Positions 41,361 to 51,539 of a stretch of DNA of 64,000 nucleotides are shown one piece after another. The stretch is taken from the NCBI GenBank assembly GCA_019750465.1, contig JAIEOP010000147.1, forward strand, positions 21,062-85,061, given 5' to 3'. The position numbers and the translations under genes were made by a program. A model generated the notes under the pieces. That model was given only the letters and a program-made list of their open reading frames with translations. It ran no database searches and was not told the origin of the DNA. The stretch comes from Acetobacteraceae bacterium. GTDB lineage: Bacteria; Pseudomonadota; Alphaproteobacteria; Acetobacterales; Acetobacteraceae. Each line of letters starts with the position of its first letter. Within the stretch, counting starts at the first letter, position 1.

Positions 41361-42398
41361 ATGAGCAGCACCACCCGGCACGCCCACTACATCCCGGTCC
41401 GCGACGACTGGCTGGCGCGCCGGGCCGAGCCGGCGCTCGACCCCGCGCTGCCGATCGTCGATCCGCACCACCACCTGTGGGACCGGCCGGATTGGCGCTA
41501 CCTGCTGGACGACCTGCTGGCGGACACCAACCAGGGCCACAACGTGGTGGCCACCGTCTTCGTGCAGTGCCGCGCCATGCATCGCGCGGCGGGTCCGGAA
41601 GACTTCAAGCCGGTGGGCGAGACCGAGTTCGTCAACGGCGTCGCGGCGATGAGCGCCTCGGGCGGCTACGGCCCGACCAAGATCTGCGCCGGCATCGTCG
41701 GGCATGTGAACCTGATGATCGGCGCCAAGGCGGGGGCGGTGCTGGATGCGCACATCGCCGCCGGCGGCGGGCGCTTCCGCGGCATCCGCCACATCTCCGC
41801 CTGGGATCCCGACCCGGTGATCATGAACCCGGCCTATACGCCGCCCGAGGACATGCTGGCGCGCCCCGAATTCCGCGCCGGCTTCGCCGAGCTGGGCAAG
41901 CGCGGGCTGAGCTTCGACGCCTGGCTCTACCACCCGCAGATCCATTGGCTCACCGGCCTGGCGCGTGCCTTCCCCGGGACGCCGATCGTGCTGGACCATG
42001 TCGGCGGCCCGCTCGGCATCCGCGGCTACGAGGGCCGGCGCGACGAGGTCTTCGCGGCGTGGAAGGCCGGCATGACGGAGCTGGCCACCTGCCCGAACGT
42101 GCATGTGAAGCTCGGGGGCCTGGGCATGCGCATCAACGGCTTCGACTTCGAGCTGGCCGCGGAGCCGCCAGGCTCCGACGCGCTGGCCGCCGCCTGGAAG
42201 CCCTGGATCGACACCACGATCGATCTCTTCGGCGCACGCCGCTGCATGTTCGAGAGCAACTTCCCGGTGGACAAGGGCAGCTATTCGTACGGGGTGTTCT
42301 GGAACGCCTGCAAGAAGCTGGCGGCGGGGGCGAGCGCGGAGGAGCGGACCGCGCTGTTCAGCGGCACCGCGGCAAGGGTCTACAGGCTGGAGCTGTGA
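41361..42398 (+). CDS. Amidohydrolase-2-family metal-dependent hydrolase
   Basis: This 345-residue TIM-barrel hydrolase has the metal motif VDPHHHLWD near residue 35, then FRGIRHISAWD, FDAWLYHPQIHWLTGLARAF, VLDHVGGPLG and CMFESNFPVDKGSYSY with the metal-binding C-terminal region. Relatives hydrolyse lactones or decarboxylate aromatic acids. The start ATG at 41361 is the family-like N-terminus; the open frame reaches back to 40989. It is coupled to the FAD monooxygenase by GTGA, so both probably act in one aromatic or cyclic-compound pathway. Confidence 0.87.
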   Translation: MSSTTRHAHYIPVRDDWLARRAEPALDPALPIVDPHHHLWDRPDWRYLLDDLLADTNQGHNVVATVFVQCRAMHRAAGPEDFKPVGETEFVNGVAAMSASGGYGPTKICAGIVGHVNLMIGAKAGAVLDAHIAAGGGRFRGIRHISAWDPDPVIMNPAYTPPEDMLARPEFRAGFAELGKRGLSFDAWLYHPQIHWLTGLARAFPGTPIVLDHVGGPLGIRGYEGRRDEVFAAWKAGMTELATCPNVHVKLGGLGMRINGFDFELAAEPPGSDALAAAWKPWIDTTIDLFGARRCMFESNFPVDKGSYSYGVFWNACKKLAAGASAEERTALFSGTAARVYRLEL

Positions 42399-44134
42399 CG
42401 ACGAGGCACCTCCCGGGCCGGGGTGGGGGTGCGGCGCGTGTGCCCTCGGCCACCCCCACCCAACCCTCCCCCGCGCGCGGGGGAGGGCTTGCGCGCCGCA
42501 CCACCCAGGTCCTCGTCGTCGGTGCCGGGCCGGTCGGGCTGACCCTGGCGATGGATCTCGCCTCGCGCGGCGTGCGCGTGATGGTCGCCGAGATCCGCCA
42601 CCGCGGCGAGGCGCCGCCGGTCAAGTGCAACCACGTCGCCGCACGCAGCATGGAGATCTTCCGTCGCCTCGGCGTCGCGGCCGCGCTGCGCGATGCCGGC
42701 CTGCCGCCCGACTACCCGAACGACGTCGCCTACCGCATCACCGCCACCGGCGCGGAGCTGGCGCGCATCCCCATCCCCTGCCGGCGCGACCGCTTCGCCG
42801 CCACCGGCGGCCCCGACACCTGGTGGCCCACGGCCGAGCCGCCGCACCGCATCAACCAGCTCTACCTCGAACCCATCCTGTTCGCGCATGCCGAGGCCAT
42901 GCCGGGCATCACCATCCTCGAGCGCACGCGCGTGCTGGACTTCACGCAGGACTCGCAGGGCGTGGTCGTGCGCGCGGAAGCGCTGGACGACGGCGCGCCA
43001 ACGGAGGTCGCCTGCGCCTGGCTCATCGGCTGCGACGGCGGCGGCAGTGCCATTCGCCGCCAGATCGGCGCACGCTTCGAGGGCGACGCCGTGGTCAGCC
43101 GCGTACAGTCCACGCTGATCCGCGCACCCGCGCTGCTCGGGCTGTTCAAGGCGCGGCCGGCCTGGGGCACCTTCAGCCTGAACCCGCGCCGCGCCGGCAA
43201 CATGTACGCGATCGACGGCCGCGAGCTGTGGCTGATCCACAACTACCTGCGGCCGGAGGAGGCCGATTTCGACAGCGTGGACCGCGACGCCTGCATCCGC
43301 GCCATCCTCGGCGTCGGACCGGATTTCGAGTACGCCGTGGTGAGCAGGGAGGACTGGTACGGGCGGCGGCTGGTGGCCGACCGGCTGCGCGACCGCCGCG
43401 TCTTCATCTGCGGCGACGCGGCGCATATCTGGGTGCCGATGGCCGGCTACGGCATGAATGCCGGCATCGCGGATGCGGAGAACCTTGCCTGGATGCTCGC
43501 TGCCGTGCAGGGGGGCTGGGCGCCGGAGGGTCTGCTCGCGGCGCACGAGGCGGAGCGGCTGCCGATCACGGAACAGGTCAGCCGCTACGCGATGAACCAC
43601 GAGCTGGCGCTCGCCGTGCAGCGCCGCGCCGTGCCGGCGGACATCGAGGCCCCCGGCCCCGCGGGCGAGGCGCTGCGCGCCCGCGTCGGCCGCGACGCCT
43701 ACGAGCTGAACGTCAACCAGTACTGCTGCGGGGGGTTGAACTTCGGGTATTTCTACGAGAACTCGCCGATCATCGCGCCGGATGCCGAGGCGGCGCCACC
43801 CTACTCCATGTACCACTTCACGCCGAGCACCGTCCCGGGCTGCCGTCTGCCGTTCCTGTGGCTGCAGGACGGACGGCCGCTCTATGACGCGCTCGGGCCA
43901 TGGTTCACGCTGCTCCGGCGCGACCGCGCGGTGGACGCCTCGCCGCTGCTGGCGGCGGCGCGGGTGCGCGGCGTGCCGATGGCGCTGCTCGACCTCGATG
44001 CCGATGAGGGACCGTCGCTCTACCGCCATGCGCTGGTGCTGGCGCGCCCCGATCGGCACGTGGCGTGGCGCGGCGACGCCGTGCCGGCCGACCCCCTGCA
44101 GCTGATCGACCTGATCCGCGGCGCCCGCGCTTGA
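42395..44134 (+). CDS. FAD-dependent aromatic monooxygenase (PHBH/TfdB type)
   Basis: This flavoprotein, about 579 residues, has the FAD-binding VLVVGAGPVGLTLAMDL, the DG motif IGCDGGGSAIR and the second FAD motif CGDAAHIWVPMAGYGMNAGI. The C-terminal thioredoxin-like domain is typical of 2,4-dichlorophenol-hydroxylase-like enzymes. It should hydroxylate a ring using NAD(P)H and O2. The first 35 residues, including SATPTQPSPARGGGLARR, are encoded by a palindromic repeat and are not family sequence. The GTG at 42395 couples to the amidohydrolase stop, but a later non-ATG start is possible. Confidence 0.85.
   Translation: MTTRHLPGRGGGAARVPSATPTQPSPARGGGLARRTTQVLVVGAGPVGLTLAMDLASRGVRVMVAEIRHRGEAPPVKCNHVAARSMEIFRRLGVAAALRDAGLPPDYPNDVAYRITATGAELARIPIPCRRDRFAATGGPDTWWPTAEPPHRINQLYLEPILFAHAEAMPGITILERTRVLDFTQDSQGVVVRAEALDDGAPTEVACAWLIGCDGGGSAIRRQIGARFEGDAVVSRVQSTLIRAPALLGLFKARPAWGTFSLNPRRAGNMYAIDGRELWLIHNYLRPEEADFDSVDRDACIRAILGVGPDFEYAVVSREDWYGRRLVADRLRDRRVFICGDAAHIWVPMAGYGMNAGIADAENLAWMLAAVQGGWAPEGLLAAHEAERLPITEQVSRYAMNHELALAVQRRAVPADIEAPGPAGEALRARVGRDAYELNVNQYCCGGLNFGYFYENSPIIAPDAEAAPPYSMYHFTPSTVPGCRLPFLWLQDGRPLYDALGPWFTLLRRDRAVDASPLLAAARVRGVPMALLDLDADEGPSLYRHALVLARPDRHVAWRGDAVPADPLQLIDLIRGARA
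42421..42487. repeat. Palindromic element inside the monooxygenase 5' end
   Basis: Two back-to-back inverted repeats: perfect 11-bp arms at 42421-42431 and 42451-42461, then a perfect 24-nt palindrome at 42464-42487 (arm CCCTCCCCCGCG). This resembles the CCTCCCCCGC/GCGGGGGAGG palindromes scattered through many alphaproteobacterial genomes. It is translated in frame as the extra N-terminal segment of the monooxygenase. Confidence 0.75.
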
Positions 44135-45360
44135 CGCTGAGCGGCCGCGCCTATGTCGGCGTGATCATCGCGGCGCAGGTGCTGGTGCAGATCGGCGCCT
44201 TCGCCCTGCCTGCGCTGCTGCCACATTACATCGACGCCTGGTCGCTCACGAAGACCGAGGCCGGCTGGCTGCTCGGCATCTTCTTCGCCGCCTATGTCGC
44301 CGCGGTGCCGGTGCTGATGTCGCTGACGGACCGGCTGCCGGCGCGCAGCGTCTATCTCGTGGGCAGCGGCGCGACGGCGCTCTCGCATCTCGGCTTCGCG
44401 CTCCTCGCCGACGGCTTCTGGAGCGCGCTGGTGCTGCGCACCCTGGCCGGCATCGGCTGGGCCGGCTGCTACATGCCGGGGCTGAAGGCGATCGCCGACC
44501 CGCTGGCCGGCACGGCACAATCGCGCGCAGTGACACTGCATGCGGCCGCCGTCGGCATCGCGGGCGCCTGTTCCTTCCTGGTGGCCGGCTTCTTCGACGC
44601 CGTCGCCGGGCCGCGCATGGCCTTCCTCGCCGTCGCGCTCTGCGCGGCGCTGGCCTTCCTGCTGGCGCTGCGCGTCATGCCTGGCACGCCGCCGCCGCAA
44701 GCAGGCGGGCCGCGGCGACGCCTGCTGGATTTCCGCCCCGTCCTGGCGAACCGCCGCGCCATGGCGTGGATAGCCGGCTATTCCGTGCACACGCTGGAGA
44801 TGGCGGCGCTGCGCGCCTGGGCCGTGACCTTCCTGGCGCTGGCCGCGGCGCGGCATGGCGTGCCGGAATGGGTGCCGGACCCGACGGTGCTGTTCACCGC
44901 CGCCGGGCTGCTGGGCATCCTGATCTCCATCACCGGCAACGAATCGGCACAGAAATTCGGCCGCCGCCGCGTGGTGACCATCGCCATGGGCGGTGCCGCG
45001 ATTCTGTCCCTGGCCACGGGGTGGATGATGGAGGCGAGCTTCGTGCTGGCCCTGGCGCTGGTCCTGGCCTGGAACGCGGCGATCTACCTCGACAGCTCGG
45101 CGCTGACCGCGGGCACGGTGCAGGCGGCGGGGCTCGGGCTGCGTGGCGCGACCATGGGGCTGCATTCCATGCTGGGCTACGCCGGCGGCTTCCTCGGCCC
45201 GCTCGGCGTCGGGCTGGCGCTGGATGCCTTCGGCGACGGCGCGCTGGGCTGGGGCATCGGCTTCGGGCACATCGCGCTGCTGACGCTGGCCGGGCTCGCG
45301 GCGGTGCGGGTGCTGGGCCGCGAGCCCGCGCCCGTCGCTATCGGCACGCCAAGGGCTTGA
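44131..45360 (+). CDS. MFS transporter
   Basis: This 409-residue protein has about twelve hydrophobic segments, with GWLLGIFFAAYVAAVPVLMS and SLTDRLPARSVYLVGSG forming the first-half signature (motif A-like). No ATG suits the N-terminus; TTG at 44131 overlaps the monooxygenase stop (TTGA) and gives a normal-length protein. It likely imports the substrate, or exports a product, of the upstream amidohydrolase and monooxygenase. Its 3' end overlaps the converging decarboxylase-like gene by 23 bp. Confidence 0.85.
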   Translation: MTLSGRAYVGVIIAAQVLVQIGAFALPALLPHYIDAWSLTKTEAGWLLGIFFAAYVAAVPVLMSLTDRLPARSVYLVGSGATALSHLGFALLADGFWSALVLRTLAGIGWAGCYMPGLKAIADPLAGTAQSRAVTLHAAAVGIAGACSFLVAGFFDAVAGPRMAFLAVALCAALAFLLALRVMPGTPPPQAGGPRRRLLDFRPVLANRRAMAWIAGYSVHTLEMAALRAWAVTFLALAAARHGVPEWVPDPTVLFTAAGLLGILISITGNESAQKFGRRRVVTIAMGGAAILSLATGWMMEASFVLALALVLAWNAAIYLDSSALTAGTVQAAGLGLRGATMGLHSMLGYAGGFLGPLGVGLALDAFGDGALGWGIGFGHIALLTLAGLAAVRVLGREPAPVAIGTPRA

Positions 45361-45934
45361 GCGGCTTCAGCGGCACCGGCACGCCGGCGGGCAGCGGCAC
45401 GCGGCTGATGTTCAGCGTCATGCCGACCAGCGTGTAGTAGCCGCTGACGGCGATGAGATCGACCACGCCCCCCTCGCCGAACCGGCCCTTGGTCGCCTCG
45501 TAGGTCGCGTCGGAGACGCCGCGGTCGCGGTGCATCTCCGTGCAGAAGGTCCAGACCAGGCGCTGGTCGGCATCCATCCCGGCGGGCTCGCGCCCCTCGG
45601 CGACCGCGTCCAGGATCGCCGCCGGCAGCCCGGCCTCCAGCGCCAGGCGGGCATGGGCGTACCATTCGTACTGCGCCGTCCATTCCCGGGCGGTGATGCA
45701 GATCGCCAGCTCGTTCAGCGCCGGCGGGATGGAGGACCGGAAGCGCAGGTACTCGCCGAGCGACTGCACACGGTCGGCAACGGTCGGGCTGCGCAGCAGC
45801 GCGGCGAAGGGGCCGCGGACGCTGCCGCGCGGGCCGGCCATGATGTTGGCGACGACCGCCCGCTGCGCCTCGGTCCGCTGCTCTTCCGGGATCAGCGGCA
45901 GGCGCTCCGGCCCGGCATGCGTGGTGCTGTCCAT
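45338..45934 (-). CDS. Carboxymuconolactone-decarboxylase-family protein
   Basis: This 198-residue helical protein has the CMD-family stretch FRSSIPPALNELAICITARE then WYAHARLALEAG, and a second part with VVDLIAVSGYYTLVGMTLN. There is no CxxC pair, so it is of the decarboxylase-like rather than AhpD type. It probably belongs to the same catabolic function as the convergent cassette. The ATG at 45934 is family-like, although the frame stays open to 47215 through antisense of the Liv genes. Confidence 0.82.
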   Translation of the reverse strand: MDSTTHAGPERLPLIPEEQRTEAQRAVVANIMAGPRGSVRGPFAALLRSPTVADRVQSLGEYLRFRSSIPPALNELAICITAREWTAQYEWYAHARLALEAGLPAAILDAVAEGREPAGMDADQRLVWTFCTEMHRDRGVSDATYEATKGRFGEGGVVDLIAVSGYYTLVGMTLNISRVPLPAGVPVPLKPLKPLACR

Positions 45935-46048
45935 GGACGTTTCCTCTTGGGCTGCGCGCCAGGATGCGCCCGCCCGCCGCCCCTTCGCAACCCGCTCCGG
46001 ACCGCCTAGGCTCCGTTGCAGGGACGGCGGAAGCGGGAGACGGGGCGC

Positions 46049-46959
<911 letters not shown>

Positions 46960-46963
<4 letters not shown>

Positions 46964-48255
46964 GCCTTCCCCACGCGCTCCGGGACGCCGTCGTCGCGGC
47001 GCTCGTCGCCCTTGGCCTCTTCGTGCTGATGGTCGGGCTGCAGACCGAGGTCGGGCCGGACGGGCGGCTGGCGCTGCGGCAGCGCTGGGCCGAGGTGGCG
47101 ATCCTCTGCGGCGTCGTCTTCGCCGGCCGGCTGGTGATCTCGCTCGGCCTGGCCCGGCGCGATGCCGCGAGGGCGGCCGCGGCGCTTGCGGGGCCGGGTC
47201 GCCTCGCCACGGCAACCGCCGCGGCCGGGCGCTTCGTCGCGCCGGCGCTGCTCGCCTTCGCGCTGGTGCTGCCCTTCATCCCCGGCATCGGCCGCTACGA
47301 GCTCGACCTCGGCATCCTGGTGCTGACCTACATCATGCTCGGCTGGGGGCTGAACATCGTGGTCGGCCTCGCCGGCCTGCTCGATCTCGGCTACGTCGCC
47401 TTCTACGCGGTCGGCGCCTATTCCTATGCGCTGCTGGCGACGCAGTTCGGCCTGTCCTTCTGGATCTGCCTGCCACTCGCGGGGATCCTGGCGGCCTTCT
47501 GGGGCGTGCTGCTGGGCTTTCCCGTGCTGCGGCTGCGCGGCGACTACCTGGCGATCGTGACGCTGGCCTTCGGCGAGATCATCCGCATCGTGCTGGTGAA
47601 CTGGGTGAGCCTGACGGGCGGGCCGAACGGCATCTCCGGCATCCCGCGCCCGACCTTCTTCGGCCTGCCCTTCTCGGCGGCCGGCGGCGAGGGGACCTTC
47701 GCCGGCGTCTTCGGCCTGGAGCCCTCGCCGAGCCACCGCGTGATCTTCCTCTACTACCTCATCTTCGCGCTGGCCCTGCTGACGAACTGGGTCTCGCTTC
47801 GGCTGCGCCGCCAGCCCCTGGGCCGCGCCTGGGAAGCGCTGCGCGAGGACGAGATCGCCTGCCGCGCGCTCGGCATCAACGTGCGCAACACCAAGCTCTC
47901 CGCCTTCGCCATCGGCGCCATGTTCGGCGGCTTCGCCGGCGCCTTCTTCGCGACCCGCCAGGCCTTCATCTCCCCCGAGAGCTTCACCTTCATCGAGAGC
48001 GCGATCATCCTGGCGATCGTCGTGCTGGGGGGCATGGGCAGCCAGCTCGGCATCGCCATTGCGGCGCTGGTGATGATCGGCGGGTTCGAGCTGTTCCGCG
48101 ACCTGCAGGAATGGCGCATGCTGGTCTTCGGCGCGGCCATGGTGCTGATCATGGTGGTGCGGCCGCGCGGCCTGGTCTCGACGCGCACGCCCTCCGTTGC
48201 CCTCGGGGAGCGGCGAGGCATCGGCGCGAGCCTGGTCGGCGAGGGTCGCGGATGA
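46960..48255 (+). CDS. livM: Branched-chain amino acid-type ABC permease LivM
   Basis: This 431-residue permease has an N-terminal extension with two hydrophobic segments and then the LivM core: GLNIVVGLAGLLDLGYVAFY, LRLRGDYLAIVTLAFGEIIR, GPNGISGIPRP, and WEALREDEIACRALGINVRN as the EAA loop. ATG 46960 overlaps the LivH stop. The C-terminal tail after VVRPRGLVSTR is normal. The ATPase genes that nearly always follow are missing; 48256-48739 contains no ATPase sequence. Confidence 0.9.
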
Positions 48256-48739
48256 CCCCCCTCCAGCCTTGAGGTGCCAGGCAGCAGCGCGATCTGGTGA
48301 GCCCTTTGCGCGGCGACGGGGCTGGCCGGGACGTCGTCACCGCAGGCGGCGATCTCTCGCCCGAGGCGCGGCGGGTGCCTGCCGGAAGCGGCCCGCGGCA
48401 GGGTGTGGGCCATGGGCCTGAAGGTGGCGGGTGCGTGCTCGGTCCGGACACCGCGGCCGTCGTCGCGGACGCTCATGTCCATGACCCGGCATGTCCATGA
48501 CCCGGCATGTCCATGACCCGGTGCGGGCTGTCTTCGACGGCCCGATGGCTGCGCCTGATCGGCCCGGGAAGGACCGCCGGCGTGACCGGCGGGGTGCGAT
48601 GGACCCGCGTCTCCCGCGCGGCCTCCCGGGCGACGAAGCAGCGCGGGGACTGCTCGGCATCCCGGGCGGCGAGGATAACGCCGGGCCGATCATGCGGAGG
48701 ACCGATACAGGTTCGGCAACCCAGCCCCCCGCCGCGCGA
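48256..48739. other. Rearranged junction without intact gene
   Basis: About 480 bp between LivM and the AI-2E transporter, which converge on it. Nothing resembles LivG or LivF. A minus-strand piece, RAHQIALLPGTSRLEG (48250-48310), faintly recalls the end of an alpha/beta hydrolase. A 16-bp unit is repeated three times at 48474-48521. The content suggests deletion or recombination debris. Confidence 0.4.
48474..48521 (+). repeat. Three tandem copies of a 16-bp unit
   Basis: The unit CATGTCCATGACCCGG occurs at 48474-48489, 48490-48505 and 48506-48521 without change. It is not a multiple of three, so it is unlikely to be coding. It may be a slippage product or a site at a recombination junction. 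Confidence 0.85.
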
Positions 48740-49963
48740 TCATTCGCCCGTTCGCGGTGGGTCGAGGTAGAGCGGACTTTCGAGGTAGCGCCGCAGCCAG
48801 TGCCGCGCGACCACGCCGATCGCTGCGGCGATCGGCACAGCCAGCAGCACGCCGAGGAAGCCGAACACGACGCCGCCGGCGAACAGCGCGAAGATCACCC
48901 AGACCGCGTGCAGCTCCACCCGGTTTCCCAGCAGCCGGGGATAGATGATGTAGCCCTCGACCACCTGCCCGAAGACGAAGACGCCGAGCACCAGGAGCAT
49001 CGCACCCCAGGTGCCGAACTGCGCCAGCGCCAGCAGCAGCGCCGTGATCATGCCGGTGATCGAGCCGACATAGGGGATGAAGGAGAGGATCCCCGCCATC
49101 AGCCCGACCGTCAGCCCGAGTTCCAGCCCCACCGCCGAGAGCGCGGCGGCGTAGTACACCGCCAGGATGGCGCAGCAGATCAGCTGGCCGCGCAGCCAGG
49201 CCGACAGCACGCGGTCCATGTCCCGCCCGAGCTGGCGGAGCGTCGCCGCCGAACGCCGCGGCAGCCAGCCATCGACCTGGCGCACCATCGCCGGCCAGTC
49301 GCGCAGCAGGTAGAAGGCGACCACCGGCGTCACGGTGACCAGCGTGAACACGTAGAAGATGGCGATGCCGCCGCCGAGCAGCCGCGCCAGCGTCGTGCCC
49401 AGGAAGGACACGATGGCACCGGCCTGGCCCACGGCGAGGTCCTGCAGCCGGCTGTCCAGCACGTCCTCGCCGAGCGCCTCGGTCAGGGCGTTCATGGCAT
49501 CCCGGACCGTCTGGCCGGTGCGCAGCACGTAGCCCGGCAGGCGTTGCAGCAGCACCGTGACCTGCGCGATCAGCAGCGGATAGAGCAGCAGCACGGCAAG
49601 CAGCGCGGCAAGCGCCAGCGCGAGCACCAGCAGCAGCGCCGCGAAGCCCCGCCGCACGCCGATGCGCTCCAGCTGGGCCGCCGCCGGATCGAGGAAGTAG
49701 GCGATGCAGGCCGCCAGCACGAAGGGGGTCAGGATAGGCGAGAACAGCCAGAACGCCAGGGCCACCGCCACCAGCACGCCGAAGGTGAGGCCGAGCCGCT
49801 GGCCCCGCGTTGCCACCCTGGCCGCTCCGGGCGGCGGCAGGCGGCCGCGGCCGGGCGCAGGCGGACCCGCGGTGCTGGCATGCGCCGCGGGCGGCGCGAC
49901 CGCGTCCCCGCCGGGGCGGTTGGGCGAGGGCAGGCGCGGCGGGGCGGACGGGGTGATGTTCAC
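48740..49963 (-). CDS. AI-2E/PerM-family transporter
   Basis: This 407-residue protein has about eight hydrophobic segments, an amphipathic central part (GYVLRTGQTVRDAMNALTEA) and the family C-terminal blocks ILSFIPYVGSITGMITALLL and VVEGYIIYPRLLGNRVELHA. A Pro/Ala-rich cytoplasmic extension precedes the first membrane segment. I take GTG 49963, overlapping the phosphatidyltransferase stop (GTGA), as start. Members are permeases, some for autoinducer-2; the role here is unknown. Confidence 0.85.
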   Translation of the reverse strand: MNITPSAPPRLPSPNRPGGDAVAPPAAHASTAGPPAPGRGRLPPPGAARVATRGQRLGLTFGVLVAVALAFWLFSPILTPFVLAACIAYFLDPAAAQLERIGVRRGFAALLLVLALALAALLAVLLLYPLLIAQVTVLLQRLPGYVLRTGQTVRDAMNALTEALGEDVLDSRLQDLAVGQAGAIVSFLGTTLARLLGGGIAIFYVFTLVTVTPVVAFYLLRDWPAMVRQVDGWLPRRSAATLRQLGRDMDRVLSAWLRGQLICCAILAVYYAAALSAVGLELGLTVGLMAGILSFIPYVGSITGMITALLLALAQFGTWGAMLLVLGVFVFGQVVEGYIIYPRLLGNRVELHAVWVIFALFAGGVVFGFLGVLLAVPIAAAIGVVARHWLRRYLESPLYLDPPRTGE

Positions 49964-50523
49964 CGCGTGCGATCCTCGGCACCCGCCACCCGGCGCAGCG
50001 TGGCCGTCACATAGGCGGCGCCGGAGACCAGCGTGGTCGCCGCCACCGCCCAGATGCCGATGGTCAGCAGCACCTCCGCCGCAAGGCCGAAGCCGGCCAG
50101 CAGCAGGGCCAGCGCGGCGACGCCGATCTGCACCCCGGTGTTCAGCTTGGAGACGAAGATCGGCCGGATTGCCGGCGGCTGGCCGAGCACCCACAGCACC
50201 AGCACGCCGCCGACGATCACCAGGTCGCGGAACACCACCAGGATCGCCAGCCAGTCCGGCAGCACGCCGACCGCGGCGAGGGTGACATAGACCGAGACCA
50301 GCAGCGACTTGTCCGCAACCGGGTCGAGCAGCGCGCCAAGCGCGCTGCGCGCGTTCCAGGCCCGCGCCAGCCAGCCATCGATGGCGTCCGAGATCCCCGC
50401 ACCGACGAAGAGCAGGAAGGCAAGGTCGAGCCGGTGCTGCAGGATCAGCCAGACCGTCGCCGGCACCGCGCAGATGCGCGCGAGCGTGATCAGGTTGGGC
50501 ACGGTCAGCAGCAGCGGGTGCAC
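49960..50523 (-). CDS. CDP-alcohol phosphatidyltransferase (PgsA-like)
   Basis: This 187-residue membrane enzyme has the full CDP-alcohol motif DGWLARAWNARSALGALLD followed by PVAD. It transfers a phosphatidyl group from CDP-diacylglycerol to an alcohol, most likely glycerol 3-phosphate. It has about five hydrophobic segments. GTG 50523 has a GAGGAGG site five bases upstream and gives the family N-terminus HPLLLTVPNLITLAR; the ATG at 50544 lacks such a site. It is coupled to the AI-2E gene. Confidence 0.87.
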   Translation of the reverse strand: MHPLLLTVPNLITLARICAVPATVWLILQHRLDLAFLLFVGAGISDAIDGWLARAWNARSALGALLDPVADKSLLVSVYVTLAAVGVLPDWLAILVVFRDLVIVGGVLVLWVLGQPPAIRPIFVSKLNTGVQIGVAALALLLAGFGLAAEVLLTIGIWAVAATTLVSGAAYVTATLRRVAGAEDRTR

Positions 50524-50599
50524 CGGCGCCTCCTCGCCCGGCATGGCGCTCAGCCTGGCGGTGCCGGGTGGATCGCAGGGGCGCCGCGCCGCTGCATGC

Positions 50600-51343
50600 T
50601 CAGCCACCCCCGGCAATGCCCACGCGCCAGCCGTCGCCGGCGCCGCCCACCAATGGGGCAAGCACCACGCCGCCCCCCGCAAGTTCGCCTGCCGCGACCG
50701 GCCCCGGCGAGCGCAGCCCGAGACGAATCCGGGCCCGGTCCACCGCGATGGCCTGCACCTGCAGCGAGGCCACGGCGCCGGCCGCCCTGAGGCGGCGCTG
50801 GAGTTCCAGCCATTCCTCAAGCGATCGGTAGGTGGCGACCGCCTCGACCCAGTTGGTCGCCGGCCCGGACGGCGCCTGCGGCACGGGCCCGCCGCCGCCC
50901 ATACCTGGATCGCCGCCGGCCGGCGCGCGCGCGCCCAGCACGCCGCGGGCACGGCCAGGGTTGAAGCGCACCGTGATGCGCCCGGCGTAGCGCGTCGGCG
51001 TCACCCGCTCCTGCTCGATGACGATGGAGGAGACCATGGATTCGAGCTGCGCGTCCGAGATCGCCGGTGCGCTGGCCAGGCCAAGCTCCGCGGCGAGCCG
51101 GGCCCAGGCGGCACGGCGCCCCGCGGCGAAGGCGCGTTCGCGCGCCACCACGCCGTTCTCCGCCGTGGCCTCGGCCGGCACGCCGCGCTGCACATAGGGG
51201 TCGCCAGACGACGTGGCCGCCGCGGTGCCACCCTCCTGCGCCCCGGCCGGCCCGGGCGCGCCGGCCAGGGCGAGAAGCGCGCAGCCGACGCCCAGCGATC
51301 GGGCCGCCGCGACGCCCAGGGAAACCGCTCGCCAAGCCAGCAT
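50600..51343 (-). CDS. DUF2066-family protein, exported
   Basis: This 247-residue protein has a signal peptide up to about GPAGAQE, then the DUF2066 pattern: [20 protein letters not shown], a central [20 protein letters not shown] with [13 protein letters not shown], and a C-terminal repeat-like beta region. Function unknown. ATG 51343 has GGGAGGG upstream. It precedes the phosphatidyltransferase on the same strand and is divergent from purM, an arrangement I recall in related genomes. Confidence 0.75.
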   Translation of the reverse strand: MLAWRAVSLGVAAARSLGVGCALLALAGAPGPAGAQEGGTAAATSSGDPYVQRGVPAEATAENGVVARERAFAAGRRAAWARLAAELGLASAPAISDAQLESMVSSIVIEQERVTPTRYAGRITVRFNPGRARGVLGARAPAGGDPGMGGGGPVPQAPSGPATNWVEAVATYRSLEEWLELQRRLRAAGAVASLQVQAIAVDRARIRLGLRSPGPVAAGELAGGGVVLAPLVGGAGDGWRVGIAGGG

Positions 51344-51539
51344 CCGAGCCCTCCCGCCACGTCCCCGCCACGCCGAATGCAGCGGGTCACGGACCCATCC
51401 TGGCACGCCGGAAGGACATTCGCACCGCGGCGGGCGTTTCCGCCCGGGGTCGATCTGCTCTAGGGGAGGGCGCGGCGCCGCCCCGCCCTCTCCCGGTCCC
51501 CGCACCACCTGCGCAGCCCTTACCCGATCGGAGGCCGCG

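Noticed and set aside
48474..48521. Tandem 16-bp repeat as a CRISPR array
   Set aside because: Units are contiguous with no spacers and no cas genes are in the window.
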